The notes: a model not told the origin generated them from the letters alone. DNA of 64,000 bases from Halorarius litoreus (GCF_024362405.1 NZ_CP101454.1:1736001-1800000), one strand, 5' to 3'. Shown: positions 16,653-25,653, counted from the first letter of the stretch. Made by a program: numbers and translations.

Positions 16653-17327
16653 ATGAACCGCGGCTGGCTGCTGTTCGGGGCGTCCGCCCTGCTGGCAGCC
16701 GGGGCCGTCGTCGTCGGCGTCGTCGGGCTCTCGCTCCCGCCGCTGTTGCTCGCGGCGCTCGCGCTCGGGGGGATGAGCTACGCCTGTTTCTCGAAGGCCC
16801 GCGACCGCGTCGCCTCGAGCGTCTACACCCGGGTGGGCGTCGAGCCGAACCCCGACGGAACGGTGGGCGAGGAGGGGGCCCGGGCAGAGCGGTCGCGCTC
16901 GGGGCGTGTCACGCACGAACCGCGCGACGACTGGGACGACCCCGACGACTGGCCGTTCGACGACCCGTTCTGGACCGGCGAGGGGACGGAAACCGACGGC
17001 GGCACCGAGACGGCGTTCGGCGGCGGCTCGACCGGTCGGGAGACGACCGACAGCACGATCGGGAGCGACACCGGCTGGACGAACGAACGGAGTCGCACGG
17101 ACCACGCGGAATCGGGTCGCGGGGGCCAGGAGGGCGTCCGCTTCGTCGCCCCGCGTGCCCGCGAAGCGTGTGACGTGCTCGGGGTGGACCTCGACGCCTC
17201 ACCCCGGGCAGTCCGGGCGGCGTACCGCGAGCGGGTGAAGGAGACGCATCCGGACCGCGGCGGCGAGGAAGCGGCGTTCAAGCGGGTACGATGGGCCTAC
17301 GAGTACCTCCGCGAACACTACGAGTGA
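16653..17327 (+). CDS. Membrane-anchored J-domain (DnaJ-like) protein
   Basis: A 224-residue protein. Two membrane helices lie at about residues 4-45. An acidic, Gly/Thr-rich linker follows (about 75-160), then a C-terminal J domain starting near EACDVLGVDLDASPRAVRAAYRERV, with the HPD tripeptide at about 199-201 (THPDRGG). J domains stimulate Hsp70 (DnaK) ATPase, so this protein would recruit DnaK to the membrane. It lacks the zinc-finger and client-binding domains of DnaJ, so it is a J-protein co-chaperone rather than dnaJ. Start at ATG 16653 places the first helix at the N-terminus. Confidence 0.85.
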   Translation: MNRGWLLFGASALLAAGAVVVGVVGLSLPPLLLAALALGGMSYACFSKARDRVASSVYTRVGVEPNPDGTVGEEGARAERSRSGRVTHEPRDDWDDPDDWPFDDPFWTGEGTETDGGTETAFGGGSTGRETTDSTIGSDTGWTNERSRTDHAESGRGGQEGVRFVAPRAREACDVLGVDLDASPRAVRAAYRERVKETHPDRGGEEAAFKRVRWAYEYLREHYE

Positions 17328-17447
17328 GTGGTCACCGGACCGAACCTCCCGAAGGCTCCGTATGCGGCTCGTTCGCACGAAATCGCCCGATTTCGGGAAC
17401 GACGAAACACTATCCTTTTGTCGCTGCTGTCGTTAGCGCTCTGTATA

Positions 17448-19634
17448 ATGGGCCGACGTAAGAAAATCGTACAGGAGTGTGAGACGCTGATGGACAAACC
17501 GGAGCAGATCCGGAACATCGCCATCGCAGCTCACGTCGACCACGGCAAGACGACCCTGACAGACAACCTCCTCGCCGGTGCGGGGATGATCTCCGACGAC
17601 ACCGCGGGCCAGCAGCTCGCGATGGACACGGAGGAGGACGAGCAGGAGCGCGGCATCACCATCGACGCGGCGAACGTCTCGATGACCCACGAGTACGAGG
17701 GGACCAACCACCTCATCAACCTCATCGACACGCCCGGCCACGTCGACTTCGGTGGCGACGTCACCCGCGCGATGCGCGCCGTCGACGGTGCGCTCGTGGT
17801 CGTGGACGCCGTCGAGGGCGCGATGCCCCAGACGGAGACCGTCCTGCGACAGGCGCTCCGCGAGGGCGTCAAGCCCGCGCTGTTCATCAACAAGGTCGAC
17901 CGCCTCATCTCCGAGCTCCAGGAGGGGCCCGAGGAGATGCAGCAGCGGCTCCAGTCGGTCATCCGCGACGTCAACGAACTCATCCGCGGCATGACCGAGG
18001 AGATGGACGACGTCGACGACTGGACCGTCTCCATTCAAGGTGGGACGGTCGGCATGGGGTCGGCCCTCTACAAGTGGGGTATCTCGATGCCTTCGATGGC
18101 GCGGACCGGCATGGACTTCGGCGACATCATCGACCTCGAGCGCGCCGACAAGCGGAAGGAACTCCACGAGAAGACGCCCCTGTCGAACGTCGTGCTCGAC
18201 ATGGTCTGTGAGCACTTCCCGGACCCCATCGACGCGCAGCCCCGTCGTATCCCGCGCATCTGGCGTGGCGACGCCGACTCCGACCTCGCGCACACGATGC
18301 GGGACGTCGACGACGAGGGCGAGGTCGTCCTGATGGTCACCGACATCGGTATCGACCCCCACGCCGGCGAAATCGCCGCCGGTCGTGTCTTCTCCGGCAC
18401 GCTGGAGAAGGGCCAGGAGCTCTACGTCTCGGGGACTGCGGGCAAGAACCGCGTCCAGTCCGTCGGCATCTACATGGGCGGCGAGCGCGAGGAAGTCGAG
18501 CGCGTTCCTGCGGGGAACATCGCGGCCGTCACCGGCCTGCGTGACGCTATCGCCGGCTCCACGGTCTCCTCCGTCGAGATGACGCCGTTCGAGTCCATCG
18601 AGCACATCTCCGAGCCCGTCATCACGAAGTCCGTCGAGGCGAAGTCGATGGACGACCTCCCGAAGCTCATCGAGACGCTGCGGCAGGTCTCGAAGGAGGA
18701 CCCGACCATCCGCATCGAGATCAACGAGGACACCGGCGAGCACCTCATCTCCGGACAGGGTGAACTCCACCTCGAAGTCATCACCCAGCGTATCGAGCGG
18801 AACCAGGGCATCCCGGTCACGACCGGTGAGCCGATCGTCGTCTACCGCGAGGCGCCCACCGCGAACTCCCGCGAGGTCGAGGGAATCTCGCCGAACCGCC
18901 ACAACCGGTTCTACATGAGCGTCGAGCCGCTCTCGGAGGACATCGTCGACCTCCTGAAGCTCGGCGAGGCGTCGATGGACATGCCGGAACTCGAGCGCCG
19001 TGAGGCGCTGATGGAGGCCGGCATGGACAAGGAGACGGCCCAAAACGTCGAGCACATCTACGGCACCAACATCCTCATCGACGACACGAAGGGTATCCAG
19101 CACCTGAACGAGACGATGGAACTCGTCATCGAGGGGCTCGAAGAGTCGCTCGACGACGGCCCGCTCGCTGCCGAGCCGGTCCAGGGTGCGCTCCTGCGCC
19201 TGCACGACGCGAAGCTCCACGAGGACGCCATCCACCGGGGGCCCGCACAGGTCATCCCCGCGACGCGTGACGCCGTCCACACGGCGCTCATGGACGCGGA
19301 GATCCGCCTGCTCGAACCCATCCAGAACGTCCGCATCGACGTGCCCAACGAGCACATGGGCGCCGCGTCCGGCGAGATTCAGGGTCGTCGTGGCCGCGTC
19401 GACGACATGTACCAGGAGGGTGACCTCATGGTCGTCGAGGGGATCGCGCCCGTCGACGAGATGATCGGCTTCTCCTCGGACATCCGCAGTGCGACCGAGG
19501 GTCGCGCGTCGTGGAACACGGAGAACGCTGGCTTCCGCGTCCTCGCGGACAACCTCCAGCCCGACATCATCAACGAGATTCGCGAGCGCAAGGGCATGAA
19601 GACGGAACTGCCCGCGCAGATCGACTACCTGTAA
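17448..19634 (+). CDS. fusA: Translation elongation factor EF-2
   Basis: A 728-residue archaeal EF-2, the GTPase that moves tRNA-mRNA through the ribosome. The G1 loop [14 protein letters not shown] is near residues 25-38, the switch region [12 protein letters not shown] near 66, the G3 motif [12 protein letters not shown] near 96, and the G4 motif INKVDR near 143. Domain IV ends with [20 protein letters not shown], which holds the histidine modified to diphthamide in archaea and eukaryotes. Start ATG 17448 ([10 protein letters not shown]) is the usual haloarchaeal N-terminus; an in-frame upstream extension to 17328 is unconserved. Confidence 0.98.
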   Translation: MGRRKKIVQECETLMDKPEQIRNIAIAAHVDHGKTTLTDNLLAGAGMISDDTAGQQLAMDTEEDEQERGITIDAANVSMTHEYEGTNHLINLIDTPGHVDFGGDVTRAMRAVDGALVVVDAVEGAMPQTETVLRQALREGVKPALFINKVDRLISELQEGPEEMQQRLQSVIRDVNELIRGMTEEMDDVDDWTVSIQGGTVGMGSALYKWGISMPSMARTGMDFGDIIDLERADKRKELHEKTPLSNVVLDMVCEHFPDPIDAQPRRIPRIWRGDADSDLAHTMRDVDDEGEVVLMVTDIGIDPHAGEIAAGRVFSGTLEKGQELYVSGTAGKNRVQSVGIYMGGEREEVERVPAGNIAAVTGLRDAIAGSTVSSVEMTPFESIEHISEPVITKSVEAKSMDDLPKLIETLRQVSKEDPTIRIEINEDTGEHLISGQGELHLEVITQRIERNQGIPVTTGEPIVVYREAPTANSREVEGISPNRHNRFYMSVEPLSEDIVDLLKLGEASMDMPELERREALMEAGMDKETAQNVEHIYGTNILIDDTKGIQHLNETMELVIEGLEESLDDGPLAAEPVQGALLRLHDAKLHEDAIHRGPAQVIPATRDAVHTALMDAEIRLLEPIQNVRIDVPNEHMGAASGEIQGRRGRVDDMYQEGDLMVVEGIAPVDEMIGFSSDIRSATEGRASWNTENAGFRVLADNLQPDIINEIRERKGMKTELPAQIDYL

Positions 19635-19663
19635 GTCGGCCCCCTCTCCGTTCTTCTCTCTCG

Positions 19664-19882
19664 CTACTTCCCCGGCACCAGCGACGCGTACACCTCGTCG
19701 ATGGCGTCGTTGACTTCCTCGCCGTTACCACCCCACGGATTTCGCGAGAAGTAGTACATCCCGGCGAGCAACACCCCGACGTCGGTCGCGACCGTGGGGG
19801 CGACCGCCCCGAGGGCGAAGGCGGTGACGCCCGCGACGATTCCGGCGATGAGCACGTCGAGCACCTGGTAGGCGAGCGGCAT
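19664..19882 (-). CDS. Small membrane protein
   Basis: A 72-residue hypothetical protein with two hydrophobic helices (about 6-30, VLDVLIAGIVAGVTAFALG, and 36-48, ATDVGVLLAGMYYF) and the polar tail GNGEEVNDAIDEVYASLVPGK. It is convergent with fusA (29 bases between stops). The start at 19882 (MPLAYQV) is preferred to the 19912 alternative, which adds a charged head. Function not recognised. Confidence 0.6.
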   Translation of the reverse strand: MPLAYQVLDVLIAGIVAGVTAFALGAVAPTVATDVGVLLAGMYYFSRNPWGGNGEEVNDAIDEVYASLVPGK

Positions 19883-19968
19883 GGTCGGGCTACGGACGCC
19901 GCCCCTTTCCACTTTCCGAGCGTTGTACCGTTCAGCAGAGCTAAGTGGGTGCCATATTCACCCCGTGT

Positions 19969-20871
19969 ATGGAGCAGCAACGGGCCGCGTTTCTGGCGGT
20001 CGCGGCCGTCGTCGCCGTCGTCGGACTCGGGCTCTTCTTCATGGGTGGTGGGCCGGCGGCCCCGACGGCCACGGCGACGCCGACACCCGGGTTGGCGTCC
20101 GGCCTCACACCCTCGTCTACGGGGACGCCGACGCCTGCGGCGACGCCCGCGCAAACTGCCACCGCGACGCCCGACCCCGCCGCGACCCCGACGCCGTTCA
20201 ACGACTCCGTCCAGCGCTACTCGTTCGACGGCCCGGCGCTGAACCGGAGCCACGTCGCGCGGCTCGCCGCGGTGGGCAACTACACCGCCCGGTCGAACCT
20301 CACCATCGACGGCGAGAGCTACACCAACCACGTCAACGTCAGCTACGTAATGGACCTGCAGGACGACCGCGAGTACAGCGTCCAGGTGTTCACCTACCGC
20401 TACGAGAACGGCGAAGACGAGGTGTACCCCGTCGTTTGGACGTTCACCGACGAGAACACGACGTGGGAGCGCCGCCAGGAGCGCACCGGCCAGCGGAACT
20501 CGACGGTGGAGAGCGACACCGAACCCTACCGGGGGGAGGTCGAGCCCGTGAATACGACGCTCGCGCTCGACATCGGTGAGATCGCCACGGGGGTCGTCGA
20601 CCGCTCGAACTGGACGCTCACCGGCAACAGCACCCGCGACGGGGTCCGGCTGTTCCGGTTCGAGACGAGCGGCCGACACCTCGACGCGGCCGTCCCGGGC
20701 AACGTCACGGGTGGCGAGGCGACGTTCGTCGTCGGCGAGGACGGCATCGTCCGCTACATCGCGTACGACTTCACCGCGGTCGAGGACGGGTCGCGTACCC
20801 GGTACGTCTACGAGTCGTTCTACGGCCGGCTGGGTGAGACGAGCGTGCCGCGCCCGGAGTGGGCGGACTGA
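19969..20871 (+). CDS. Exported, membrane-anchored protein with Thr/Pro-rich stalk
   Basis: A 300-residue protein. It begins with a hydrophobic helix (residues 6-26, AFLAVAAVVAVVGLGLFFMGG) that serves as signal anchor. A low-complexity stalk of Thr, Pro and Ala (about 30-80) follows, typical of O-glycosylated haloarchaeal surface proteins, then a beta-rich globular domain (about 85-300) with many N-x-S/T sites (NYT, NLT, NVS, NTT, NWT, NST, NVT). There is no lipobox cysteine and no PGF-CTERM tail. The domain resembles the LolA/LppX-like fold of haloarchaeal secreted proteins only in general layout, so function is unknown. Confidence 0.7.
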   Translation: MEQQRAAFLAVAAVVAVVGLGLFFMGGGPAAPTATATPTPGLASGLTPSSTGTPTPAATPAQTATATPDPAATPTPFNDSVQRYSFDGPALNRSHVARLAAVGNYTARSNLTIDGESYTNHVNVSYVMDLQDDREYSVQVFTYRYENGEDEVYPVVWTFTDENTTWERRQERTGQRNSTVESDTEPYRGEVEPVNTTLALDIGEIATGVVDRSNWTLTGNSTRDGVRLFRFETSGRHLDAAVPGNVTGGEATFVVGEDGIVRYIAYDFTAVEDGSRTRYVYESFYGRLGETSVPRPEWAD

Positions 20872-20914
20872 CCGGGACGCCTGCATCGATTGAACTGACC
20901 GGGACACCTGCATC
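20867..20914. repeat. 21-base tandem repeat after a gene end
   Basis: ACTGACCGGGACxCCTGCATC occurs at 20867-20887 and again at 20894-20914 with one difference (G/A). The first copy overlaps the stop codon of the exported-protein gene. It looks like a short local duplication in the region upstream of the ACT-hom operon. Confidence 0.6.
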
Positions 20915-20964
20915 CTTTGCGAATGACCGCACGCTTATACCCGCCCGCACATTCGTACCGGGTA

Positions 20965-20988
20965 ATGACCGAGGTGGCCGACTCGTGA
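20965..20988 (+). other. Seven-codon open frame coupled to the ACT-protein start
   Basis: ATG at 20965 reads M-T-E-V-A-D-S-stop, and its TGA (20986-20988) overlaps the GTG start (20985-20987) of the ACT-domain gene. It could be a tiny leader peptide that couples translation to the atypical GTG start of an amino-acid biosynthesis operon. It could also be chance, or a sign that the real gene once began at this ATG. Confidence 0.3.
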
Positions 20989-21506
20989 GCGACGCTGTCC
21001 ACGCGTACACCGTCCGGCTCGAACTCGTCGACGAACCGGGTGAGCTGCTCCGTACGCTCGAACCTATCGCGGACAACGGGGGGAACCTGCTGTCCATCTT
21101 CCACGAACGCGGCAATCTCACACCACGGGGACACATCCCCGTCGAGGTCGACCTCGAGGCCACACCCGAGCGGTTCGACGTCATCGTCGACGCCCTCCGA
21201 GATGCGGGCGTCAACATCATCCAGGCCGGCGAGGAGCGGTACAGCGAGGAGGTGACCGTCGTGCTGACGGGCCACCTCGTCGACACCGACCTCTCGGACA
21301 CGCTCTCGCGCATCCAGGAGTGCGGGAAGGCGTCCGTCTCCGACGTCTCGCTGTCCGCGCCCGACGGCACCGCGGACATCTCGGCGGCACGACTCCGACT
21401 CGTCGCCGAGCGCGGCGGTGTCGAGCAGGCGCTCGACGCCATCCGCGAGGTCGCCGACGAGAAGGGGCTACAGGTCATCGCACCGCTCGCCGGAGGTGAG
21501 GCCTGA
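20985..21506 (+). CDS. ACT-domain protein, putative amino-acid-sensing regulator of homoserine dehydrogenase
   Basis: A 173-residue protein made of two ACT-like halves: AYTVRLELVDEPGELLRTLEPIADNGGNL at residues 7-35, and EVTVVLTGHLVDTDLSDTLSRI around residues 89-110. ACT domains bind amino acids and regulate the enzymes they join. The gene overlaps hom by one base (TGATG), and homoserine dehydrogenases in bacteria carry their ACT domain fused at the C-terminus. A separate regulatory subunit binding threonine or another end product is therefore a reasonable inference. The start is GTG 20985; the nearby ATG 20965 is in another frame and stops after seven codons. Confidence 0.82.
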   Translation: MSDAVHAYTVRLELVDEPGELLRTLEPIADNGGNLLSIFHERGNLTPRGHIPVEVDLEATPERFDVIVDALRDAGVNIIQAGEERYSEEVTVVLTGHLVDTDLSDTLSRIQECGKASVSDVSLSAPDGTADISAARLRLVAERGGVEQALDAIREVADEKGLQVIAPLAGGEA

Positions 21507-22450
21507 TGCGGCTCGCTGTCATGGGCGCGGGCGCCGTCGGGACGAGCGTCGCCGACCTCGCCGGCGAGTACGGCCACACCGTCACCGCGCTCGCCGATTC
21601 GTCGAGTGCCGTCCTCGACGCCGAGGGCATCGACGTCGAAGCCGCACTCGACCGGAAGTCCCGGGAGGGCGTGGTCGGCGACGCCGCGCCCGACGCCGCG
21701 CTCGATGCCGACTACGACGTGCTCGTGGAGGCGACGCCGACGACGCTCGACGACGCCGAACCCGGCTTCTCGCACGTCGCGCACGCGCTCGAACGCGACA
21801 AGCACGTCGTGCTCGCGAACAAGGGACCCGTCGCGGAGCGATACGCGGACGTGCGCGCGCTCGAGTCGGCGTCCGAGGGTGAGGTGTTGATGGAGGCCAC
21901 GGTTGCCGGCGCGATTCCCGCGCTGTCGACCATCGCCGACGTCGGCCCACAGCACGTCACCGCCGTTCGTGGCGTGCTGAACGGCACCGCCAACTTCGTC
22001 CTCTCGCGGATGGCCGCCGAGGGGCTGGGCTACGAACACGTGCTCGCGGAGGCGCAGGACCTGGGGGTCGCGGAGGCGGACCCCTCGTTCGACGTGCAGG
22101 GGACCGACGCCGCACTCAAGTGCGTCATCGTCGCGAACATCCTCTACGACGAGGAGTACACGCTCGCGGACGCCGAGGTCGCGGGCATCGAGGACATCCC
22201 CGGCAGCGCGCTCGAACTCGCCGCCGAGGACGGCCGAACCGTGCGGCTCATCGGCGAGGTGTCGCAGGGCTCGGTTCGCGTGGGGCCCCGCCTGGTTCCC
22301 GAACACGGGACGCTCGCGGTGACGGGCACCCGGAACATCGTCCAGTTGGAGACCGAACACGCCGGCCGGCTCAACCTCTCTGGCCGGGGTGCAGGCGGTC
22401 CCGAGACCGCGAGCGCGGTGCTCGCGGACGTGGGGCGACTGGCCCGGTAG
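21506..22450 (+). CDS. hom: Homoserine dehydrogenase
   Basis: A 314-residue NAD(P)-dependent enzyme that reduces aspartate semialdehyde to homoserine, the branch to threonine and methionine. The Rossmann motif GAGAVGTSVADL is at residues 7-18; VEATPTTL and HVVLANKGPVAERY (catalytic Lys region) are near 75-110; and the family core VRGVLNGTANFVLSRM with EAQDLGVAEADPSFDVQGTDAALK is around 155-200. It ends without an ACT domain, so it is of the short type, consistent with the separate ACT gene immediately upstream that is translationally coupled to it. Confidence 0.95.
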   Translation: MRLAVMGAGAVGTSVADLAGEYGHTVTALADSSSAVLDAEGIDVEAALDRKSREGVVGDAAPDAALDADYDVLVEATPTTLDDAEPGFSHVAHALERDKHVVLANKGPVAERYADVRALESASEGEVLMEATVAGAIPALSTIADVGPQHVTAVRGVLNGTANFVLSRMAAEGLGYEHVLAEAQDLGVAEADPSFDVQGTDAALKCVIVANILYDEEYTLADAEVAGIEDIPGSALELAAEDGRTVRLIGEVSQGSVRVGPRLVPEHGTLAVTGTRNIVQLETEHAGRLNLSGRGAGGPETASAVLADVGRLAR

Positions 22451-22584
22451 TCGGCTACCCACGCGGCGTGTGACCTGCTGTCAAACCGCCTGACGCGGCC
22501 GGATTCGGCGGAATCCCTTTCGAAATCGTTTTACGGGCGACCTTCCAAAGCCCTCCACATAGCGCCTTAGCGCGTGAGATACCC

Positions 22585-23850
22585 ATGAGCGACAAACCGC
22601 ACCAGAACCTGGCCGTCATCGGCCACGTCGACCACGGAAAGAGTACGATGGTCGGGCGGCTCCTCTTCGAGACAGGGAGCGTCCCCGAGCACGTCATCGA
22701 TCAGTACCGAGAGGAAGCCGAAGAGAAGGGCAAGGGCGGCTTCGAGTTCGCCTACGTCATGGACAACCTCGCCGAGGAGCGCGAGCGCGGTGTAACCATC
22801 GACATCGCCCACCAGGAGTTCGACACCGACGAGTACTACTTCACCATCGTCGACTGTCCGGGCCACCGCGACTTCGTCAAGAACATGATCACTGGCGCGA
22901 GCCAGGCCGACAACGCTGTGCTCGTCGTCGCGGCCGACGACGGTGTCCAGCCCCAGACCCAGGAGCACGTCTTCCTGGCCCGTACGCTCGGCATCGACGA
23001 GCTCATCGTCGCGGTCAACAAGATGGACCTGGTCGACTACCAGGAGGACCGCTACCGCTCCGCCGTCGACGAGGTCAAGAAGCTCCTGAAGCAGGTCCGC
23101 TTCAACACCGAGGACGCGAGCTTCATCCCGACCTCGGCGTTCGAGGGCGACAACGTCTCCGAGCCGTCGGACAACACGCCGTGGTACGACGGCCCGACGC
23201 TCCTGCAGGCGCTCAACAACCTGCCGGCCCCGCAGCCGCCGACGGACGCGCCGCTGCGCCTGCCGATCCAGGACGTCTACACCATCTCCGGCATCGGGAC
23301 GGTCCCGGTCGGCCGTATCGAGACGGGGACGATGTCCCCGGGCGACAACGTCTCCTTCCAGCCCTCTGACGTGGGCGGCGAAGTGAAGACGGTCGAGATG
23401 CACCACGAAGAGGTCGCGCAGGCTGGCCCCGGTGACAACGTCGGGTTCAACGTGCGTGGCGTCGGCAAGGACGACATCCGCCGTGGCGACGTCTGTGGCC
23501 CGGCCGACGACCCGCCGACGGTCGCCGAGACGTTCCAGGCGCAGATCGTCGTCATGCAGCACCCGTCGGTCATCACCGCTGGCTACACGCCGGTCTTCCA
23601 CGCCCACACGGCGCAGGTCGCGTGTACCATCGAGACCATCGACAAGAAGATCGACCCCTCCTCCGGCGAGGTCGCCGAGGAGAACCCGGACTTCATCCAG
23701 TCCGGCGACGCGGCGGTCGTCACCGTCCGCCCGCAGAAGCCGCTCAGCATCGAGCCGTCGAGCGAGATCCCGGAGCTCGGCTCCTTCGCTGTCCGTGACA
23801 TGGGTCAGACCATCGCGGCCGGCAAGGTCCTGAGCGTCAACGAGCGATAG
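22585..23850 (+). CDS. tuf: Translation elongation factor EF-1 alpha
   Basis: A 421-residue archaeal EF-1 alpha (aEF1A), the GTPase that delivers aminoacyl-tRNA to the ribosome. G1 is [13 protein letters not shown] at residues 13-25, G3 is [12 protein letters not shown] near 90, and G4 is VNKMDL near 145. Domains II and III are complete ([42 protein letters not shown]). A GTTTTACG TATA-like box lies around 22527-22535, giving a short leader. It is followed after three bases by rps10, and both are expected on one transcript. Confidence 0.98.
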   Translation: MSDKPHQNLAVIGHVDHGKSTMVGRLLFETGSVPEHVIDQYREEAEEKGKGGFEFAYVMDNLAEERERGVTIDIAHQEFDTDEYYFTIVDCPGHRDFVKNMITGASQADNAVLVVAADDGVQPQTQEHVFLARTLGIDELIVAVNKMDLVDYQEDRYRSAVDEVKKLLKQVRFNTEDASFIPTSAFEGDNVSEPSDNTPWYDGPTLLQALNNLPAPQPPTDAPLRLPIQDVYTISGIGTVPVGRIETGTMSPGDNVSFQPSDVGGEVKTVEMHHEEVAQAGPGDNVGFNVRGVGKDDIRRGDVCGPADDPPTVAETFQAQIVVMQHPSVITAGYTPVFHAHTAQVACTIETIDKKIDPSSGEVAEENPDFIQSGDAAVVTVRPQKPLSIEPSSEIPELGSFAVRDMGQTIAAGKVLSVNER

Positions 23851-23853
23851 AAT

Positions 23854-24160
23854 GCAGCAGGCACGCGTCCGCCTCGCGGGTACGAGCCCCGAGGACCTCG
23901 ACAACATCTGCGGCGACGTCCGCGAAATCGCGGACAAGACGGGCGTCCAGCTGAGCGGCCCGGTGCCGCTCCCGACCCGCACGCTGGAGGTCCCGTCCCG
24001 CAAGTCCCCCGACGGTGAGGGGACCGCGACCTGGGAGCACTGGGAGATGCGCGTCCACAAGCGGCTCATCGACATCGACGCCGACGAACGCGCGCTCCGC
24101 CAGCTGATGCGCATCCAGGTGCCGAACGACGTCTCCATCGAGATCGTCCTCGAGGACTAA
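23854..24160 (+). CDS. rps10: 30S ribosomal protein S10
   Basis: A 102-residue small-subunit protein whose ATG lies immediately behind the tuf stop. It begins with [20 protein letters not shown], contains [24 protein letters not shown] around residues 34-57, and has the conserved [29 protein letters not shown] at 61-90. This is the archaeal S10 signature, in which the LP-T-x-x-x-x-V-x-R loop contacts 16S rRNA. tuf-rps10 linkage is universal in haloarchaea. The annotated start may be a base or two upstream of the value given because the ATG is at 23851-23854. Confidence 0.96.
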
Positions 24161-24293
24161 TCCCGACGCAGGCGGACCACGTCCGCCACGCGGGCGCGTC
24201 CCCCACAGGAGCCGTCCGCCGACCACCTCACGCGCGTCTTTCGCGCATCGGAAACGTAAGCTACTAAGCGCCGACCGGGCTACGGTCGGATGC

Positions 24294-24365
24294 GGGCTCG
24301 TAGATCAGTGGCAGATCGCTTCCTTCGCAAGGAAGAGGCCCTGGGTTCAAATCCCAGCGAGTCCA
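24294..24365 (+). tRNA. tRNA-Ala(CGC)
   Basis: A 72-base tRNA. The acceptor stem GGGCTCG (24294-24300) pairs with CGAGTCC (24358-24364) and includes the G3-U70 pair that identifies alanine tRNAs; the discriminator base is A. The anticodon stem CTTCC/GGAAG encloses the loop TTCGCAA with anticodon CGC. The T arm is CTGGG TTCAAAT CCCAG. No CCA is encoded and I see no intron. It follows rps10 by 133 bases, and the sequence right behind it begins the accessory island. Confidence 0.95.
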
Positions 24366-24370
24366 CTCAG

Positions 24371-24408
24371 TTATATACCGTCCACAAATCCGTTAGCGCC
24401 GTATATCG
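24371..24408 (+). promoter_or_regulatory. Two TATA-like boxes before the small-gene cassette
   Basis: TTATATACC at 24371-24379 begins five bases after the tRNA. TATATCG at 24402-24408 lies about 33 bases before the GTG start at 24438. Either could drive the five-gene cassette; the second has the spacing of a leaderless start. Confidence 0.45.
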
Positions 24409-24437
24409 ACGGAAACGGGCTATAGGCGGTGGTCGCC

Positions 24438-24572
24438 GTGTCTAAGACCAACTCCTCTCTTAAGGGGGTTCCAGACCCGGTCTGCGACCGCTGCGGGATG
24501 CCTATCACAGATCCCCAGCAGAGCTGCGCGGCCATCGAAACCGGGTGCTCGTCGCATGACCTGCCACTGTGA
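24438..24572 (+). CDS. 44-residue zinc-finger protein
   Basis: A tiny protein starting at GTG 24438 (M-S-K-T-N-S-S-L-K-G). It carries CDRCG (C-x2-C) near residue 16, then C29 and C37 with a following S-S-H-D, which together can form one zinc finger. It is the first of five overlapping genes and overlaps the next by 17 bases in another frame. Small zinc fingers like this are common in haloarchaeal viruses, plasmids and integrated elements, where they are usually DNA-binding or adaptor proteins. Function is unknown here. Confidence 0.55.
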   Translation: MSKTNSSLKGVPDPVCDRCGMPITDPQQSCAAIETGCSSHDLPL

Positions 24573-24663
24573 CGGTGGGCCAGTCACTCAGCGCGACGAA
24601 CGAGATGAACCCTACTGTGGTCGCTGTGGGGCCATGCTCGTCCCAGTAGGGTGGTCAGCATGA
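24556..24663 (+). CDS. 35-residue double-knuckle zinc-finger protein
   Basis: Reads from ATG 24556 (M-T-C-H-C-D-G-G). C3 and C5 form one knuckle (C-x-C) and the later CGRCG (C-x2-C) the other, an arrangement of a zinc ribbon. The stop overlaps the next start by four bases (ATGA at 24660). The spacing between the knuckles and the coupling on both sides argue that it is a real gene despite its size. Role unknown; element-type small protein. Confidence 0.5.
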   Translation: MTCHCDGGPVTQRDERDEPYCGRCGAMLVPVGWSA

Positions 24664-25049
24664 CCGAGGAACTCGACTTCCTCTATCACCTCGATAGGGG
24701 AAGCGCCGAGAGAGCTCGCGAGAACGAGGTCGCCATCGGCCCCGTCGAACCCACCGGCCCGTTCATCGTGGCCTACGCGGACAGCGAGAGCGTCCACGAG
24801 GTCACGCTCCGACGCGATGGTGACGACTGGCACGGCGACTGCTGGACGCTTCACGAGAGCGGAGAACGCCACGAGCGGTGCAAGGGTCTCACCTACAGCG
24901 ATGGCCCGTGTGCTCACCTATTCGCTGTTCGCCAAGCAGTCGCCTCTGACGACCGTGACGACGTGGCTGTTCGCGACGCCGCTGAAGAGCGAGCCGACCA
25001 CCATGTCGAGTGTGCGCTGGCCGACGGTGGACGGAGGCGGTTGCAGTGA
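24660..25049 (+). CDS. SWIM-like zinc-finger protein
   Basis: A 129-residue protein. The middle region (about 55-95) reads WHGDCWTLHESGERHERCKGLTYSDGPCAHLF: cysteines followed by the C-A-H pair, matching the SWIM pattern C-x-C-x(n)-C-x-H in spacing of the last two ligands, although the first pair is wider than usual. The strand FIVAYADSESVHEVTLRRDGDDWHGDC is typical of what precedes SWIM fingers. SWIM fingers bind DNA or protein. The C-terminus is charged. The start ATG 24660 overlaps the previous stop and the stop overlaps the next start (TGATG), consistent with one transcript. Confidence 0.62.
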   Translation: MTEELDFLYHLDRGSAERARENEVAIGPVEPTGPFIVAYADSESVHEVTLRRDGDDWHGDCWTLHESGERHERCKGLTYSDGPCAHLFAVRQAVASDDRDDVAVRDAAEERADHHVECALADGGRRRLQ

Positions 25050-25264
25050 TGAGGCGACTCCAGTCGCTCGGCTTCGCGTACAAGCACACGAGCGCGAACT
25101 GGGACGGGTCGCACATCACCTCTCGTTGGCGACTGAAGCCGCCGGAGGCGATACCGGACGAGTGGGTCTGGAACGAGGAGAACGTCGAGCAGCGTCGCGA
25201 GGAACGCTCACAGAGTCGGAGTCTGTGGCAGTCGCCGTCGAAGGAGACAGTAGCAGATGACTGA
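25049..25264 (+). CDS. Hypothetical small basic/acidic protein of the island cassette
   Basis: A 71-residue soluble protein starting at ATG 25049, which overlaps the SWIM-like gene's stop by one base. It has an N-terminal segment RRLQSLGFAYKHTSANWDGSHITSRWRLKPPE and a charged C-terminus rich in Arg, Glu and Ser. No cysteines or membrane helix. Not recognised. Its last eight bases overlap the next gene's start. Confidence 0.5.
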   Translation: MRRLQSLGFAYKHTSANWDGSHITSRWRLKPPEAIPDEWVWNEENVEQRREERSQSRSLWQSPSKETVADD

Positions 25265-25382
25265 GTACCGCGTAGCGGTCAGAGATCAGTTCGACCGGCT
25301 CGCACCGAAGCCACGTCGCGAGGCAATCGCTCGCCACGATCTCCTCCAGACACATCTGGGTGAGTTCACCGACCGGCTCTAG
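25257..25382 (+). CDS. 41-residue hypothetical protein, last of the island cassette
   Basis: Starts at ATG 25257, inside the end of the previous gene, and reads M-T-E-Y-R-V-A-V-R-D-Q-F-D-R-L. It is a charged helical peptide ending in GEFTDRL. Not recognised. Its overlap with the previous gene and normal codon use support it, but at this length it remains tentative. Confidence 0.4.
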   Translation: MTEYRVAVRDQFDRLAPKPRREAIARHDLLQTHLGEFTDRL

Positions 25383-25653
25383 ACCTGCCGTTGGAACAGG
25401 CGAGAAGACCCATTTTCGGCCCTGTTAAAGTTAAAATATTTTGATGGCTTGTTGAGGTCGTGCTGCATACAGAGCGTGTAGTCAGCACGACAACGTCGTT
25501 CTGTCACTCTAGGCCTCACAATTGAGTAACTGAGATAAACTGTGGTTTGACGTTCATCCAGAAGCTATACTTAACTATGGTCTGCCAAGTATCGATTGAT
25601 CGGTTCGTTCTTCTCTGCACTGAAGAAGCGAACTACTCTCTGACAGAAACGGC

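Noticed and set aside
17433-19355. Long minus-strand open frame opposite fusA
   Set aside because: Shadow of the EF-2 gene: His/Asp/Val/Leu/Arg-rich, with no recognisable domain.
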